Positions 1 to 11,727 are shown, counted from the stretch's first letter. The stretch: DNA of 64,000 nucleotides from Stemphylium vesicarium (GCA_004380135.1 QXCR01000009.1:248001-312000); one strand, 5' to 3'. Made by a program: numbers and translations. Notes: generated by a model from the letters alone, not told the origin.

Positions 1-616
1 CGAGGCTGGCTGAAGAGGAGATGGGATGGAATGTAGCAATATCCGCTTTGAGGGGTGGACTAGCTGGAATGGGTAAATCCGAGGTAATCTGGGCGGTTTA
101 CGTCCTGGTACTGCAGGTGTGGGTGTGTATGTGGGGTGGGGGTCATGCATATGCGTGTGATGGGATGGTATGGGATGGTATGTCATGCGATGTGGGTTAG
201 GTCGGGGGTGCTTGCATGTAGCATCTTACATACTACAAACTGTCCGTCTCACCGAACCACCCTTTCCCATCCCTCGCTCTTTCCTTTTCCCTGCTCGTGG
301 CGCTCATGGCTGGCTGACTACATGCCCTCTTGCGCTTCATTACCCGAATGGGGAAACCCGTCTTTTGGCCTACTAGGTTAGTTCTGACATCTTTGTGCAC
401 ATTTTCTCTGTTCGGTCTTGATCACGCGTCGTGCGACGCATGTGTGAGAGACTATTCTTTGGAATGTAAATCTTGAATGAATTGGTAAATAGACTGGGGT
501 TGGGTATCATAATAAATGTATGCTAGAGTAAACGCCCGCCTTGCTTGCGCCGACAATGGGTATCGTGTCGATGGAAAGCAAAACTGGTGACCGTGCAAAC
601 GTGCATGTGAACCTGT
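1..616. other. Intergenic, no gene seen
   Basis: Downstream flank of the methyltransferase relic. It is GT-rich, with a short imperfect tandem of ATGGGATGGT units near 160-182. Open frames are short and low in complexity, and I recognise nothing in them. Confidence 0.5.
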
Positions 617-3436
617 TCAAATGTACTCGTCGTCGTCGTCTTCGTGCTCAAACATCTCTGAGAAATTGATGAGAGACATGAAATCCTCAACCTTCTTCCC
701 AAAACCCAGGACTTTTCTCTTGGTATCGTCTGCTAACCACCTACGCGGCACTAGCATCGCCCCGCCCTTGTTGTTCCTGACAAACTTTGTCCTCTCATTC
801 TTTGTGGAAGATGTCTTTGGTAGCTGGCTCGTCGACTTCGATGTCGTGATGGCGTCGCTCCGCCTGTGCCGGTGCTTGAGGATGTCGACGTCGATCGTGC
901 GCTGAGCAACGACGTGGTAGATGTGTACTGTCTTTTCCTGCCCGTATCGCCGGCTCCGTGCAATAGCCTGGGACATAGCAGAATCGTAATCATATTGCGT
1001 CTTTGTTAAAAGGGGTGAGACGAAGAAGACATGGTTGGCGTTGATCAGGTTTCTGCAGATAGTTAGTACAAGCAAGCAATAGTCAGAGTCAAGATAGGCT
1101 ACTTACACTCCAGCTGCTGATTCACTTCCGAGGTGACGCATGCTGATTGTAGTCTCAGATCAGCAGGCACCCAGACATCAGGAATAGTAGCGTCCAGAGT
1201 GTAGGAGCAGTCATGCTCAACGTGCCATGGTCGCCACGTAGGTGCCAGGTGAACGAGAGAGATTCGGCTTTCACCAAAGTGTTTCTTGGTGTGATATCTG
1301 CTGAACACGAAACTGTCGTGATCTGGGCTGCCAATTGGGTCCGGATCGAGGAAGGGGGACATGGGCTCGTTTCCTGTCAGCCTCTTATATAGACTGCTCG
1401 ATGCCGTTCCCCAGTGCGGCAGATGTTCACAGTCGCCAATGATAGCGGCCAAGCCCTGACGATTGCTGTGAAACGTGAGGTACATTGGTACCGTCTCCTC
1501 CTTGTAGTCTCGAAGACCAAGCCGATTCCTCCATGAGCTGACCCTCTCACCCGAACCGCGCACTTGGAGCTGGACATCCTCAGGGCTAGGCAGACGCGCT
1601 GTCCACTCGTCTAGCAGCGATATCCCGACAGCGCCGTGCACTATCAGAGACTTGAGGATTCCGCGTGAAGCACTGTCTCCAGGTAAAGAAGGGAGGCACT
1701 TGAGAAACAAGAGCCACTCGATATCTTCGCCAAGTTTCAGCCCCAAAGTGGCATGCCGAGATATGTATGCGAATTTCCAGGACTGCTCCTGGCGGGTGAA
1801 ATCACCGGTGCAGAAATACTGTGAGGTGCTTTGGGCTTCTGACAGAAGGCCTAGATACGAGATCGAGAGAGGATCTGGCGCTTGCGCATCGTTAGCGATA
1901 CGATGAATGGCGGGCAAAAGATCGAGCTGTAGTCGTGCGGGCAATTGTGATCGCCATTGACTAATGAAATCGGTTGGGGTTTGTTTCTGCTGACTGTTCG
2001 ATACCATTTGTTGGTACACATGCTTGGGGTTGCCAGCGCATGACGCGCATGCGGAATGTCCACACGCTGAGCACACCCGGATTGCTGCTCTGCTCGTCAG
2101 TTGTTTGCCTTCACAACTGCACAGTCGCGCAGTTACCTGGGCTTTTCTTTCGAGTCTGGTTAGATACAATGCTTCATATGTGGTTGGCTTCAATACAGTT
2201 CGCGCATCGATTCGACTTGCACAATGATGTGCTGTTCTGCGGAGGTCTCTTTCGTAGAGGTCTCATTACGAAGAGTCGATGACCGCGGCTGGAAAGCCTA
2301 GGAGCCGCAAATAAAAGCCGAGATGAGAGAGGCCTCAATCACTGTTGTCGACATCGCGTTTCCGGCTAGGTTTTGCAAATCTCTCTGGGTCTCATTGGCG
2401 AAAAACAATTTGGCGAGGGGCATGCCTTGAAGTAACAGAAGCTGGCTGCCATTCAACGTGTGCTGGCGATTATTCGCAAAATCTTGATTGCCAGGCGTTA
2501 AGCAAGGTGCGATTCCGAGGTCGGCTTTGAAACGATCGACGTTTTGGCTCACATCCCAGAGAGCCATCTTATACATCGAGTCGAAACCCTTTTGTGCACC
2601 TCCGAGGTGGGCAATGTCGATCGCATCGTGGACTTTTGACGATTGGGAATTGTAGAACTTTCGGTCCGCAGAATCTGGTGGCCTGAGGTGTGGTTAGTTG
2701 ACAAGTCGAGATCACATAGTTGGCAAAAACTTACATGACTGTACCATTGTCATTCCGTCGGCTTATAGGACTCAGGATCCGCAGCCTCTTCTCAGAGCGA
2801 ATGTGGTCGTTTCGAAGCTTACAGAGCGCCCAGTCAGGCTCTGATTTGAGCGCGCTGTATCCACTCGACTCCTTCAACGACTCTGGGAGGAGCGCTTCGT
2901 AGGAGCTGCTACACTGCCGCTCCAGTGACTGCATGGTTTCTGTCCATTGAATCACCGCGCGATCGACGCCCTTGCCGAAATGACTGCGCTCTATGGCCAC
3001 CATGTACATGCGCTCGCGGATTTGAGGCAGGTAATAGTTTTTCGCGTCGCAGAATACCCATGCAGCTTCATAGTTGATCTTGTCCCATCTTGACACGTCT
3101 TCCCATGTTGCCGTCTAGGACTCGACGTTCTCAAGCAGCATGACGCTCAGGTGGAAGCGCTTCGCGTAGGTGTAGATAGCCAGCCATGTGCCGCCTGATT
3201 CGCCTCCGTCTTCAAGCGTCTTGCCTTTTGTGTTCATCCTCGAGAGGTCTTTGCACACGAAACCAGCGACGAGGAGGTCAATATCCGCAGGGATCTCTAC
3301 TTCCGCGCCATATGCTATCGTCACCGTCGTCGCTGGTTCACGGATGAAGTCTCGGACGTCCCTGAACAAGATCTTGGGGTGGGAGTTACGTTCGATGAAG
3401 GCTTGCTTGAAGACTTCGATTTCGGCAGAGAATTCT

Positions 3437-3455
3437 TATTGGAGAGGTATTGGAG
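3437..3455. repeat. 8-bp direct repeat around 3 bp (footprint-like)
   Basis: TATTGGAG occurs at 3437-3444 and again at 3448-3455, separated by AGG. This adds 11 bp to the relic methyltransferase reading frame. Two copies of an 8-bp target site around a few bases is the usual scar of an excised hAT transposon. The transposon origin is inferred; slippage duplication is the alternative. Confidence 0.5.
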
Positions 3456-3493
3456 GATGGCCGTGTTCCGTAAGAGCTATAGTGTGTTAGTCG

Positions 3494-3499
<6 letters not shown>

Positions 3500-3529
<30 letters not shown>
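3500..3529. repeat. (GA)n microsatellite
   Basis: About 15 GA dinucleotides in a row. On the gene strand this is a (CT)n tract ahead of GACTAAC and an ACTATAG acceptor, so it probably lies in the polypyrimidine part of an intron of the methyltransferase relic. Confidence 0.9.
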
Positions 3530-3532
<3 letters not shown>

Positions 3533-3995
3533 CGCACAGGCTACTGGCCTTTCGATATCTCATCAAGAGCAAGGGCGGCTCCGTACCAGAGCACATGGTG
3601 GCTATCCTAATGGGACGTCCTTTCAGGTGACTAAGACAAGTCCCAAGGCCCAGCTGCAAGGCCTCTGCAGTCGTGTCAGACATACATTGTTCCATGCTTG
3701 AAAATGGTGGAAGGCTCAGGTCAATACCCTTTCAAGCTCTTACTGACATGCCAGTCTTGTGAGACTTGCGAGACTTGACCTTGGGCCCGTCATCGTCTAA
3801 GAGTTCGTCGGGTGGCATACTAGGAACCAAGGCCTCGTTGTAGTTGTCGTGGATGTGGTTTTCCCACCCGGCGATTGGCGATAGCTCAACTACTCGCTTC
3901 GCTTGCGCGAGCGAGTTGAAGCCATACCTAGCTATGTGTGGTGATAGATGTTGCACCTGAGATGGCCCTCGAAGTAAGAGACGATAACGTCGCAG

Positions 3996-4522
3996 TCAAC
4001 AATGGATATGCATAACAATGAGACACCGGTTCGGTACGCAAACGGTGGGTGGAGTTGCACGCCAGCTGGTAAGTGCAAGGTGGGGGTTTTGCGGTTCAAC
4101 GCGACCCGCCCAGGCGACGCGCTTAGGGTAGGTACGCTAGGGGAACGAAAGCACGTGCATGTGACGTCGCCCAGCCATCATGTTTACCCCGCGCCACGGT
4201 CTCACCTGGGCAACATTGGGCAGCCATAAATCCCTGGTAAAGTGTGCACTAATCATATTCAGTAGAAGAGTATTGGAGGATATGTAATTGTTCGCTGGCA
4301 ACATGTGTAAGAGCACAAAGCGGATAAATTGCCAGAATGGGCAAGGTGCAACCGTCCACGGGTAAAGTACACCGCCTCGGCTCGCCTACTGTGCATCTAC
4401 ACGCCCTCTGATCGTATTAACGGTATGTCTCACTAAAAGGTTCAAGTAAAGTACAATTAATACTGACCGAGATCTATTCAGAATTACCTTCTTGCTAAAC
4501 TGAGAGACAGCTTGCAAGCATC
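3996..4522. other. Intergenic between relic and 2H-phosphoesterase gene
   Basis: Holds the former 5' end of the methyltransferase relic and the promoter of the gene at 4523. Apart from short meaningless frames I see nothing specific. Confidence 0.4.
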
Positions 4523-5593
4523 ATGTCTAGCCACGCATCAGCTCCGGGCAAAGCAGCCAACGCTTTCGAAGACCTTACCGGTATCTCAACTTCAGCTTTC
4601 AGCAACCCATATGATGCATTGATTGCAGCTTGCGAAGATGATCCGGTAAGAGAATAACGGGGTTTGTTCATCAGCATGCTAAGCAGTTTTCGTAGGCACG
4701 AATCCAGGAAAAGTACCAGTTACACCGAACTACGCGGAACGCCCAGCAAAAGGCGAAGATGCTCGATGAGACCTTTCCAGGAGTCACTATAGATTCTATC
4801 CTATTGAGGCAACACGAACCTACCGTCGAACCCGGGTTCGAAGATCCACGTCATTGCTTCGTTTTCTGGGGGCGACCAACACAGAAAGTCAAAGACATGA
4901 TACATCAGGTTCAGCAAAAACTGCTTACTGTTGCGCCCAGTAGGTGACTTATAGTAAGATAGAGAGCAAATACTAACAGTGCTAGATCTTTGGTTAATGC
5001 CGCGGGACAACCTCCACATCACCGTATTAGAAGTAACGCACTCAAAGACCGCCCCAGAAATCGAGGAACTCGTCCGCGGAGTACGAGAAAGGATCCCAGT
5101 CATGACTGACTATACCTTCAACCACCGCACGCGGCTTATCAAGCCTTTGATAGGCTACGATGCCTCGGCGCTGGCTCTGAGCTTTGTACCTGCAGCCGGC
5201 GAAGGCTTACACTCGGGCCGCACGTCAGACGATGACAAGTTCACCTATCATCATCTCCGCCGGGATATTTTCTCTCTATGCCGCGATGCAGGTCTGCAGG
5301 TTGAGTCTCGATACGTTGTCCCCTCAAGCCATCTCACTATCGGTCGTTTCATCTACTCCAAAGACGTCGAGGATGGCAACGGTACGCCCGACCCATTAAA
5401 GGTCAAAGCCTTGATCAACAAGATCGAAGAGATCAACGGCTGGCTTAAGAAGGAATTCTGGCCGGAGCACAACGAGGGAAGAATACCAGATGGAGGAGAA
5501 TTCAATGTTGGGCAGGAGAAGGGCCTGCATTGCGGCACAGGCACTCTCTGGTATGGCGGCGGAGAGGCGGTACATCAAGGGAAGGGTTATTGA
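4523..5593 (+). CDS. 2H-phosphoesterase (2'-5' RNA ligase-like) protein
   Basis: Three exons, 4523-4645, 4696-4939 and 4986-5593, give 324 residues; the second intron has a TACTAAC branch site. Two H-x-T motifs, HITV (LWLMPRDNLHITV) and HLTI (SSHLTIGRF), lie about 100 residues apart, which is the signature of the 2H phosphoesterase superfamily. Known members hydrolyse cyclic phosphates or 2'-5' linkages in RNA or nucleotides. The substrate here cannot be told. There is no signal peptide, so the protein is probably cytosolic or nuclear. The start is the first ATG in frame after upstream stops (MSSHASAPGKA). Family assignment is firm; biological role is open. Confidence 0.85.
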
Positions 5594-6610
5594 TTCATGC
5601 TGATGAACGGCAAGACTAAGAGGATTCTGTGCCCAGGCGGCAGCCACAAGGAAGCGAAACCCTGTCTCGGCCATGTCGCAACACTGGATCCTCGGATATA
5701 ATGGATAGCGTCTCGATACGAAGTCCTGTGTCAATTATATTGACTCTCTCGCTGTGCCTCACAACGCGCCTATGATGCCCTCACCGTGTGACGAGTCATC
5801 AGAAGTCCTGTTAATTCGCAAGAACGAATGGCCGACAGCATGCGGGATTGTTAGTAAAATGCCTCATTCGCGGCTCCACATCGGTGCACCTGCTTGTGAT
5901 ACATGAGCACTGGGGAGCGGATGGAGACTTAATAATGTGGGTTGTCGGGGACATACGCCGTGAGCTCTAACCCAACTCAAGTGGGCGTAGGCCTACTGCG
6001 AGGCTGATACAGCGACAGATCCCTGCCGGGACTCAGAACGGGGCCATCAAAGCGGTCGTGATTGCCTAGGCCATGGAAGAGGGCATAGCACAATGCAACA
6101 GGGGTTTTCACGAAACATGGACGCCTAAGAATGAAGGCATAGTCGAGTTATGTGGCAGAAAGGTGGCTGGTAGTGATGTTTGAACGCACCAGGGCGAATA
6201 ATGACGTTTTGGCCGCTGCACCGCCTCGCTTATGCCGTGGTAATCAGCCTCAACCCTTGCGTTACGACAGCCTTCTCACCTCTACACCACTTCCAAATTG
6301 TCGCGGGTCCGTCGCACAGGCTGATTTCGCCTTCTATGCTTGTAACACTGCCTCCAGCTGCCAAGGCTTCATTGGTCCAGAGCGACGGATTCCCGCCCCA
6401 GTCTCATCTGCCATAGCCGCCGAGACCATTCCTGACATGGTTTCAGCACCAGGGTCGATGCAGCGGCTACGCGAACATCACAACTGCGCCGCAGCATGTG
6501 CCTGATCGTGTACTGCATATGCCCGAGAGCCACACTCCAGCTAAAATGCACTCTTCCTCTAATATTTTCTCCTGGTCTATCTTTGCCAAGTATCAATTTG
6601 CCCTGGAACC
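5594..6610. other. Intergenic, possible upstream exon of the next gene
   Basis: No gene is firmly supported. A frame near 6180-6416 contains a hydrophobic start (MTFWPLHRLAYAVVISLN) that might be a signal-peptide exon of the membrane protein beginning at 6611, and another frame there is Cys-containing. I could not find a splice pair that joins them convincingly. Confidence 0.35.
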
Positions 6611-7315
6611 ATGGTAGCGCTTCCAAACGCATCGCCAACCACATCACCAACAGGAGCTTCCTCGACAGAAGCAGAGGAACCCTTGGAAACTGAATCTCCA
6701 CTTCCTGGTATCAAGCGCGGTATCGCCATCGGCGTAGCGTGCTCGGTCTCCATCATTCTAATTGCTATCCTCGCCTTCTTTGCCATAAGGCGGAGAAACC
6801 GCGCTCTAGCCCGAGGGGCAAAACAAAAGAATCTACAAATAGAAGACACGGGTGCAGAATTTGGATCACAAGAGAAGACTTGGTGGACGAACACGCCTCC
6901 GTCACCGCCGCCTCCAGCAATTCTACCAACACCATCACCACCACCACCCGTCGAAGCAGATGCTCATACGATCTACGAGCTCGATGCAGGACACATGCCC
7001 GAGCTTCACGGTGATACCTGTCCGCAAGAAGTAGAAGGAAGTGGCGAAAGCCATAGTGCATCGCAAGAAGCGGACGAGCAGTATGCGCAGAAGCTGAAGC
7101 AATGGAGAGAGTGGGAGATCGCATCCGAGGCAGATCTAAGTCCTACCGTGCGACCCACACATTGGGACTTGCCGCTTTTGACAATTTCGCCCCCCGAGAC
7201 TTCTCGCGGCGATGTTTCACCGTTGCTGCGCTCATCATGGGGCCCGACTTCCAATGGCGCCTCACCAATTTCGCCACCCCAAAACGCTCATTTTCAATCC
7301 AGACGTTTATCTTGA
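6611..7315 (+). CDS. Single-pass membrane protein, cytoplasmic tail with YELxA-type motif (N-terminus unresolved)
   Basis: A 234-residue frame. A Ser/Thr-rich stretch leads into one transmembrane helix (about residues 37-60, GIAIGVACSVSIILIAILAF) followed by RRRNR, so the C-terminal tail is cytoplasmic. The tail is Pro-rich and contains YELDAGHMPELHG, a short motif common in fungal single-pass surface proteins. The ectodomain is very short if MVALP is the true start, so one or more upstream exons with a signal peptide probably exist between 6150 and 6600. It converges on a gene of similar plan at 7482-8228. The function is unknown; a surface sensor or adhesin-like role is only a guess. Confidence 0.6.
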   Translation: MVALPNASPTTSPTGASSTEAEEPLETESPLPGIKRGIAIGVACSVSIILIAILAFFAIRRRNRALARGAKQKNLQIEDTGAEFGSQEKTWWTNTPPSPPPPAILPTPSPPPPVEADAHTIYELDAGHMPELHGDTCPQEVEGSGESHSASQEADEQYAQKLKQWREWEIASEADLSPTVRPTHWDLPLLTISPPETSRGDVSPLLRSSWGPTSNGASPISPPQNAHFQSRRLS

Positions 7316-7481
7316 GCGCGAGATGAGTTGGGCGATACAAAAATAAGCCATCTCTACGTCTGCATGCTGGGTTGGGACCTTGAGAAGTCACCGCTGGAGC
7401 CAAAATCTGAACAAGGGAATTCGTTATATTCGTAATCGTTACGTCTATGTACGGGTGATGGGAAGGTGCCATGCCCGGGCT

Positions 7482-8228
7482 CTATGACCCGCGGCTCTTG
7501 CTACCGAAAATTCTTGCGTCGCTTCCATCCCGATCATTTGGGTCGTCTATCGGCGAGTCATCGAAGAGGCGCTCTCCATCTTTCTTCTTCGGGACCTTTG
7601 CAGGAACTTCGGAGCCCGGTAGCTCTACGGCGAACTGGCGGTCGCCGAATGCCTCGACGGGGGTGACAGGACTAGCAAGTTCTGATATGCGCCTTCCGCT
7701 TGCAGTATCAGCACCCATCTCTGGAATAGCACGAGCCCCATAAACCCCGAATTCCGGGCTCATCTCTGGAACTCCAGGATCTCTGTACACCCTGACGTCT
7801 GGACCCATCTCTTTAGAGCCAGCTTCGATGTCAGGTGTGACGTCCTTTGCCGTTGAGCTAAGTGATGCGCTGCGTAGCTTGCGCGACCTCAGTCGTCTGC
7901 GTCGCACGCAGAACCATGCTCCGATGAGCAAAAGAATCACGAGAATAGCAACTCCAACACCTATCCCGGCACTTTCCCCCGTGCTAAACCCACGATCTCC
8001 GCTCCCTGGGCCGTCACCAGAGATATTCGAATTTGGAGCGCCGCTGGATATTGAAGTCGTGGTTGGTGTGGAGGAAGAGATGGGCTGACTTGAAGTTGCA
8101 GCCGGTGGTGCAGCTGGGCCCGCGGTTGGTCGTGGTCGTGCTAGAGGACCTTGATCATCGTCGTCGTCATCGTCATCGTCTGTTACAACGGTAGGAGCCG
8201 GCACGGTAGGGTCTGTAGTCGACGTCAT
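7482..8228 (-). CDS. Single-pass membrane protein with Ser/Thr/Pro-rich ectodomain
   Basis: A 248-residue frame starting at the first true ATG (MTSTTDPTVPAPT). Order: an acidic run of nine Asp, a Pro/Ser/Thr-rich linker likely to be O-glycosylated, one transmembrane helix (GIGVGVAILVILLLIGAW), a strongly basic stop-transfer sequence (RRRRLRSRKLR), then a tail with EMGPDV, EMSPE and EMGAD repeats. No signal peptide is visible, so a 5' exon may be missing. Its 3' end lies 166 bp from the convergent gene at 6611-7315, which has the same plan, suggesting a pair of related surface proteins. The specific function is not recognisable. Confidence 0.65.
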   Translation of the reverse strand: MTSTTDPTVPAPTVVTDDDDDDDDDQGPLARPRPTAGPAAPPAATSSQPISSSTPTTTSISSGAPNSNISGDGPGSGDRGFSTGESAGIGVGVAILVILLLIGAWFCVRRRRLRSRKLRSASLSSTAKDVTPDIEAGSKEMGPDVRVYRDPGVPEMSPEFGVYGARAIPEMGADTASGRRISELASPVTPVEAFGDRQFAVELPGSEVPAKVPKKKDGERLFDDSPIDDPNDRDGSDARIFGSKSRGS

Positions 8229-10196
8229 CGCCGCAGAATGACTACAAAACGACAATCCAAGTACAGGAAAGAGCTTTGCTATTTGATTCAGACGTAGGTA
8301 GAATGATATAAAAAATCGCTACTATACTTGTCAAACGATCTTATGTCGGGGTATAGAACAAACAATCGCGCACAAACCGATGACCCTAACCTTATTTCTT
8401 TAAAAAAAACAAGATTGCACCTCTTTTTACCCCACCTCCCGTCTGTCGTGTCTTAGCATAGTTTGTACAGCCTGCTCGAAATACCTCCCTGGTCCCTGTG
8501 CTCAAGCATCGGCAATATCGCGGCACTAATCGCTCATTCGAACTCGGCATGGATAGCGCGTCTTGTCACGGACTCAGCCTCCCTCTCCCCTTCAAAACTA
8601 AATACCATTACCTTGGCCGCCGGGCACTTGATACTGGGGTGGTGCAGCGGAATGCGCTGGATTCGTGGGCCAAGCACCCCGGCTGCCTGGTTACTTGGGG
8701 TGGTTACGCGGCTGCTGGGGCTCCGCTGGGGAGGCTGGAGGGGCCAAGGTGGGGGAGGCACTACTGCGGAGGGTGACTTGATGCCTGGGCCGGAAGCATG
8801 AGGTTTCTTCTGCTGTGAGGTATATGGAGCCCGGGATTGAGGGTACTGTGACGTGTGCGATGTCTAGAAAGAAGTAGTCTTGCAGGATTTACGCTGTCTT
8901 GTAGGTTTTCACCGGCATGGCTCGGCGGGCTGGTTGCTTGGGGGTCTGGGTACTTGGAAATGATGGCGAACCTTGGTTGATATGAGAGAAAGGAAAAACG
9001 TTTGTTCGCACCGAGATCTCGCGGCGGATGTAGTTGTCGGACCTAATAGTATGTAGAAATAACGACACTCATACCGTGCACCCCACATGCCTATGAGCCA
9101 GCGAGTTACCCCTCATAATCATCAGGATAAAACATAAGTCCGGCAAAAATAGCACACGTCAATTAACCATGAACTCTAGGGTATGCGGAGGAGGGCCGAT
9201 GCTAGAGTGATCGCGGGCTGATTGAAGAGAAAAGCTGGGCAAAGTCGGTGTCTTCGAGTGGGAATCAAACGTCATGGCAGATGGACGGGAGTTGGCCGCT
9301 CGCTACCGTACCCTCCCGCTGCTTTCCTCAACCATCCGCCTTTTCCTTGTATCACAACGTCCAACGCCTCGTCGACTTCCATCTACTTACTCACGTCGCT
9401 TTGGGACGTTGTGTCGAAAGTAATTGCTTACAGATCGGATGCATTTCACTTTTCATAGTGCACGCTGAAAAGGGCCGTGAAACTTTCGCGACCTAACGTG
9501 CTGGACGGACAAGTCATCATCAAATAACCCACGGCACGTCTAGTATTCTTGCGAAATGGCTCCATGTCGTGCCTCTGCGTTCGCGAAATCTCGAAATAGA
9601 AGCAGCCCGACGCGAAGGATTCACGAATGCAACTCGACGGGCGCAACCGCGATCTGCCATGTCCATGCCGCACACAACTCGCGAAACGAAGGGTCTGGTC
9701 TAATTCCTGGAACTTGAGTAACGCCTTGCTTCTCGTCTCCGGGAACACAAATAATGATTTCCTGCAGCGTTTGCATCTAGCGCCGCCGAGTCAGCAGAGA
9801 ATGACACCACGCTCAACAATCATAGGGCCTGCGACCGCGTTACCGTAGTGTCACACCCGCAGACGGCAGAAGTGGTTTCGCAGTCGCTTCCTACACCACG
9901 GACATAGCACCGAGCGAACGTCTATTTTCGTTGTCGCTTATCTCGGTAGAACATCGCAGACGCCGAATCCCGGATACAGCCAGAAACGATAGGGAGACCG
10001 CTGAAGGAAGCCAGCTGAATATGCCGTGTATTACTCACTGATTGAAGAGCGACCCGCTCCTGTACCACCATGTAAGACGCATCGCGATGCTGCATTGACT
10101 CAAACGCCCATGGGCGTCTTCGCACTGATGCTGGTGAAGGCCTTACCCCCACTCCACGCACATCACCCACCGCAACGGATTTCGACCCCTAGCAGA
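8229..10196. other. Intergenic, about 2 kb, no gene seen
   Basis: Frames are short and without recognisable protein features. It includes the probable promoters of the flanking divergent genes. A short A-rich tract lies near 8400. Confidence 0.45.
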
Positions 10197-11727
10197 ATGT
10201 CGACGCAGCTGCCTGACGAAACCCTCGTGTCTTTTGGTGGCTTGAAGATCGATATCAGTCAATTGGACGTCCTGGACCGTTCCTCCAACGTAAACAGCGT
10301 CAAAATATCATGCGCCGTATTCATTGTCCTGGTGGTATTCACGGTCGCTTTGCGCATATTTGCTCGAGCTAGATATGTTCGCCGTATATTTGCTGATGAC
10401 AGTATGTTTTGGGTGAGGTCTAAACGCATATGCTGATCGAACGTAGTTTTCATCATACTCGCCGCATTATTCACCGTAGCTTTGGCTTTGACATGCATTG
10501 CCGGTAAGATACGCGTTTCGAGTGCGCCAGAGGAGGCCTGATCATCGTGGCAGGTACGAGCCATGGCCTTGGTCAACATATCTGGGCTATACCTTTACCA
10601 ATGCTCTTTGAAACGATGAAGAGCTGTGTCCTGGTGTGTGAAACCTTTCTCACTCCGCTCGCTTGTCGTCTTCGCCAAAGCCCGGCTTCTAAACATCTTC
10701 GAATTGCTGTTCAACGTCACCAGAGCTCAAGACAGCTCTTTGTATCGTTTCTAGAGGACTAACCTGCTACAGTATCTCTATGTGTGCCAGGTGCTGTACG
10801 CCTTTGCGATCGCGTTGACGAAGATCGCCATCATCTCCTCCTATCTTCGCTTCATTCAAGACAAGTCATTTCGCATCTCAATGTACGCAACGCTGTTTCC
10901 GATTGCAGCCCTGTGGGTCACCGGTATGATGAACAAAACTCGGGTACAGGCTGCGTTAGCTCATGTGCATACAGGTGTCTTCGTTACCATATTCCAATGC
11001 CGCCCGTTGTCTGGAGCTTGGAACTTTACGAGTGACAGGGAGTGCATTGATTACATCAGCTACCTGTACGCGAGCTCGGCAGTGAATGTGGTCACGGACC
11101 TCGTTCTCTGCATACTTCCTCTGCCGCACTTTTGGGGACTGAACATGCCACTGAAGCAACGCATAATTCTTTGTGTGCTGCTGGCAGGAGGCGCCAGGTA
11201 GGTAGGCCCGATGTCGTAGTGCGATCCGTGCTGATAACAAGCAGTGCGTGCGTCGTAGGAATCGTCCGCATTGCGTTCCTGCACCACTTGCGAGTTATGG
11301 ATACGACCTGTAAGAGGATTTGCTTTGTCTTGACTTGCATGAGAGTATCTTTGGGAGAAGACCAGGGGTTCTCTATCTACTCTCAAGCACAACGCTGTGG
11401 CAGTGCAGAGCAACACGCAGACGATCAAGTCGTTAATTGCGAGACGCTGACATAGCTACAGATCAAAGCGTACCATGTCTCATCCTCTCCCTAGGAGAGT
11501 GCAGTCTGGGCATCATATCCGTCAGCATTTCAGCTCTTCGCCCTCTAGTCCGGCGGCTCTTCCCCACGGCGATGCAAAGCGACCTTTCCTCTTCATCGCA
11601 ACCACGAACGTGGCGTGTACGTCTTACGAGCCTCCCTCCCATACAGAACAGGCTTGGAATCGAATCGGAGAGTAAGCAAAACCTATCGGCATCGTATAAA
11701 TCATCGCGCTCGCGAGCGTCTTGCTAA
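10197..11727 (+). CDS. Seven-transmembrane rhodopsin-domain protein (fungal PTH11/SAT4-like)
   Basis: Seven exons: 10197-10401, 10447-10503, 10554-10633, 10773-10923, 10975-11197, 11245-11309 and 11462-11727; together 1047 nt, 348 residues. Seen: a first helix (SCAVFIVLVVFTVALRIFAR) followed by FADD, the short HGLGQHIW loop, YAFAIALTKIAIISSYLR, TIFQCRPLSGAWNF and DLVLCILPLP. These are hallmarks of the fungal rhodopsin-type integral membrane family. Known relatives are plasma-membrane proteins, some proposed as receptors; the ligand is unknown. There is no CFEM domain at the N-terminus. The introns of 139 and 152 nt are long for this window. The C-terminal tail is short, and a further 3' intron is possible. 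Confidence 0.85.

Larger units (their letters stand above)
617..3995 (-). pseudogene. DNMT5-type DNA (cytosine-5) methyltransferase with SNF2 tail, decayed
   Basis: Seen: reading right to left, fragments carry methyltransferase motif I (RIATMCSGTE, near 3600), the catalytic-loop region (DLLVAGFVCKDLS, near 3270), ENV (ENVES, 3120) and the C-terminal GNAMSTT (near 2340). A Cys-rich segment (CSACGHSACASC, near 2080) follows, then the last SNF2 helicase motifs (GSESAAG, ANHVFFVSPLL, QAIARSRRYGQ, 970-1140). Known: DNMT5 proteins join a maintenance methyltransferase to an SNF2 ATPase and act on hemimethylated DNA in the nucleus. Lesions: a one-base shift just after motif I (about 3575); an 11-bp duplication at 3437-3455 that shifts the frame and is followed by a stop; in-frame TAG at 3115-3117 and 2298-2300; a shift near 2255; and loss of the whole ATPase lobe 1 and most of lobe 2 at a junction near 1140-1160. 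Normal introns survive (about 2678-2733 and 1060-1113). The gene cannot make a working enzyme. Confidence 0.85.

Noticed and set aside
617..3995. Treating the methyltransferase locus as a working gene with many introns
   Set aside because: The stop after ENVES and the 11-bp duplication lie in conserved coding blocks with no usable splice sites, and the ATPase is physically missing.
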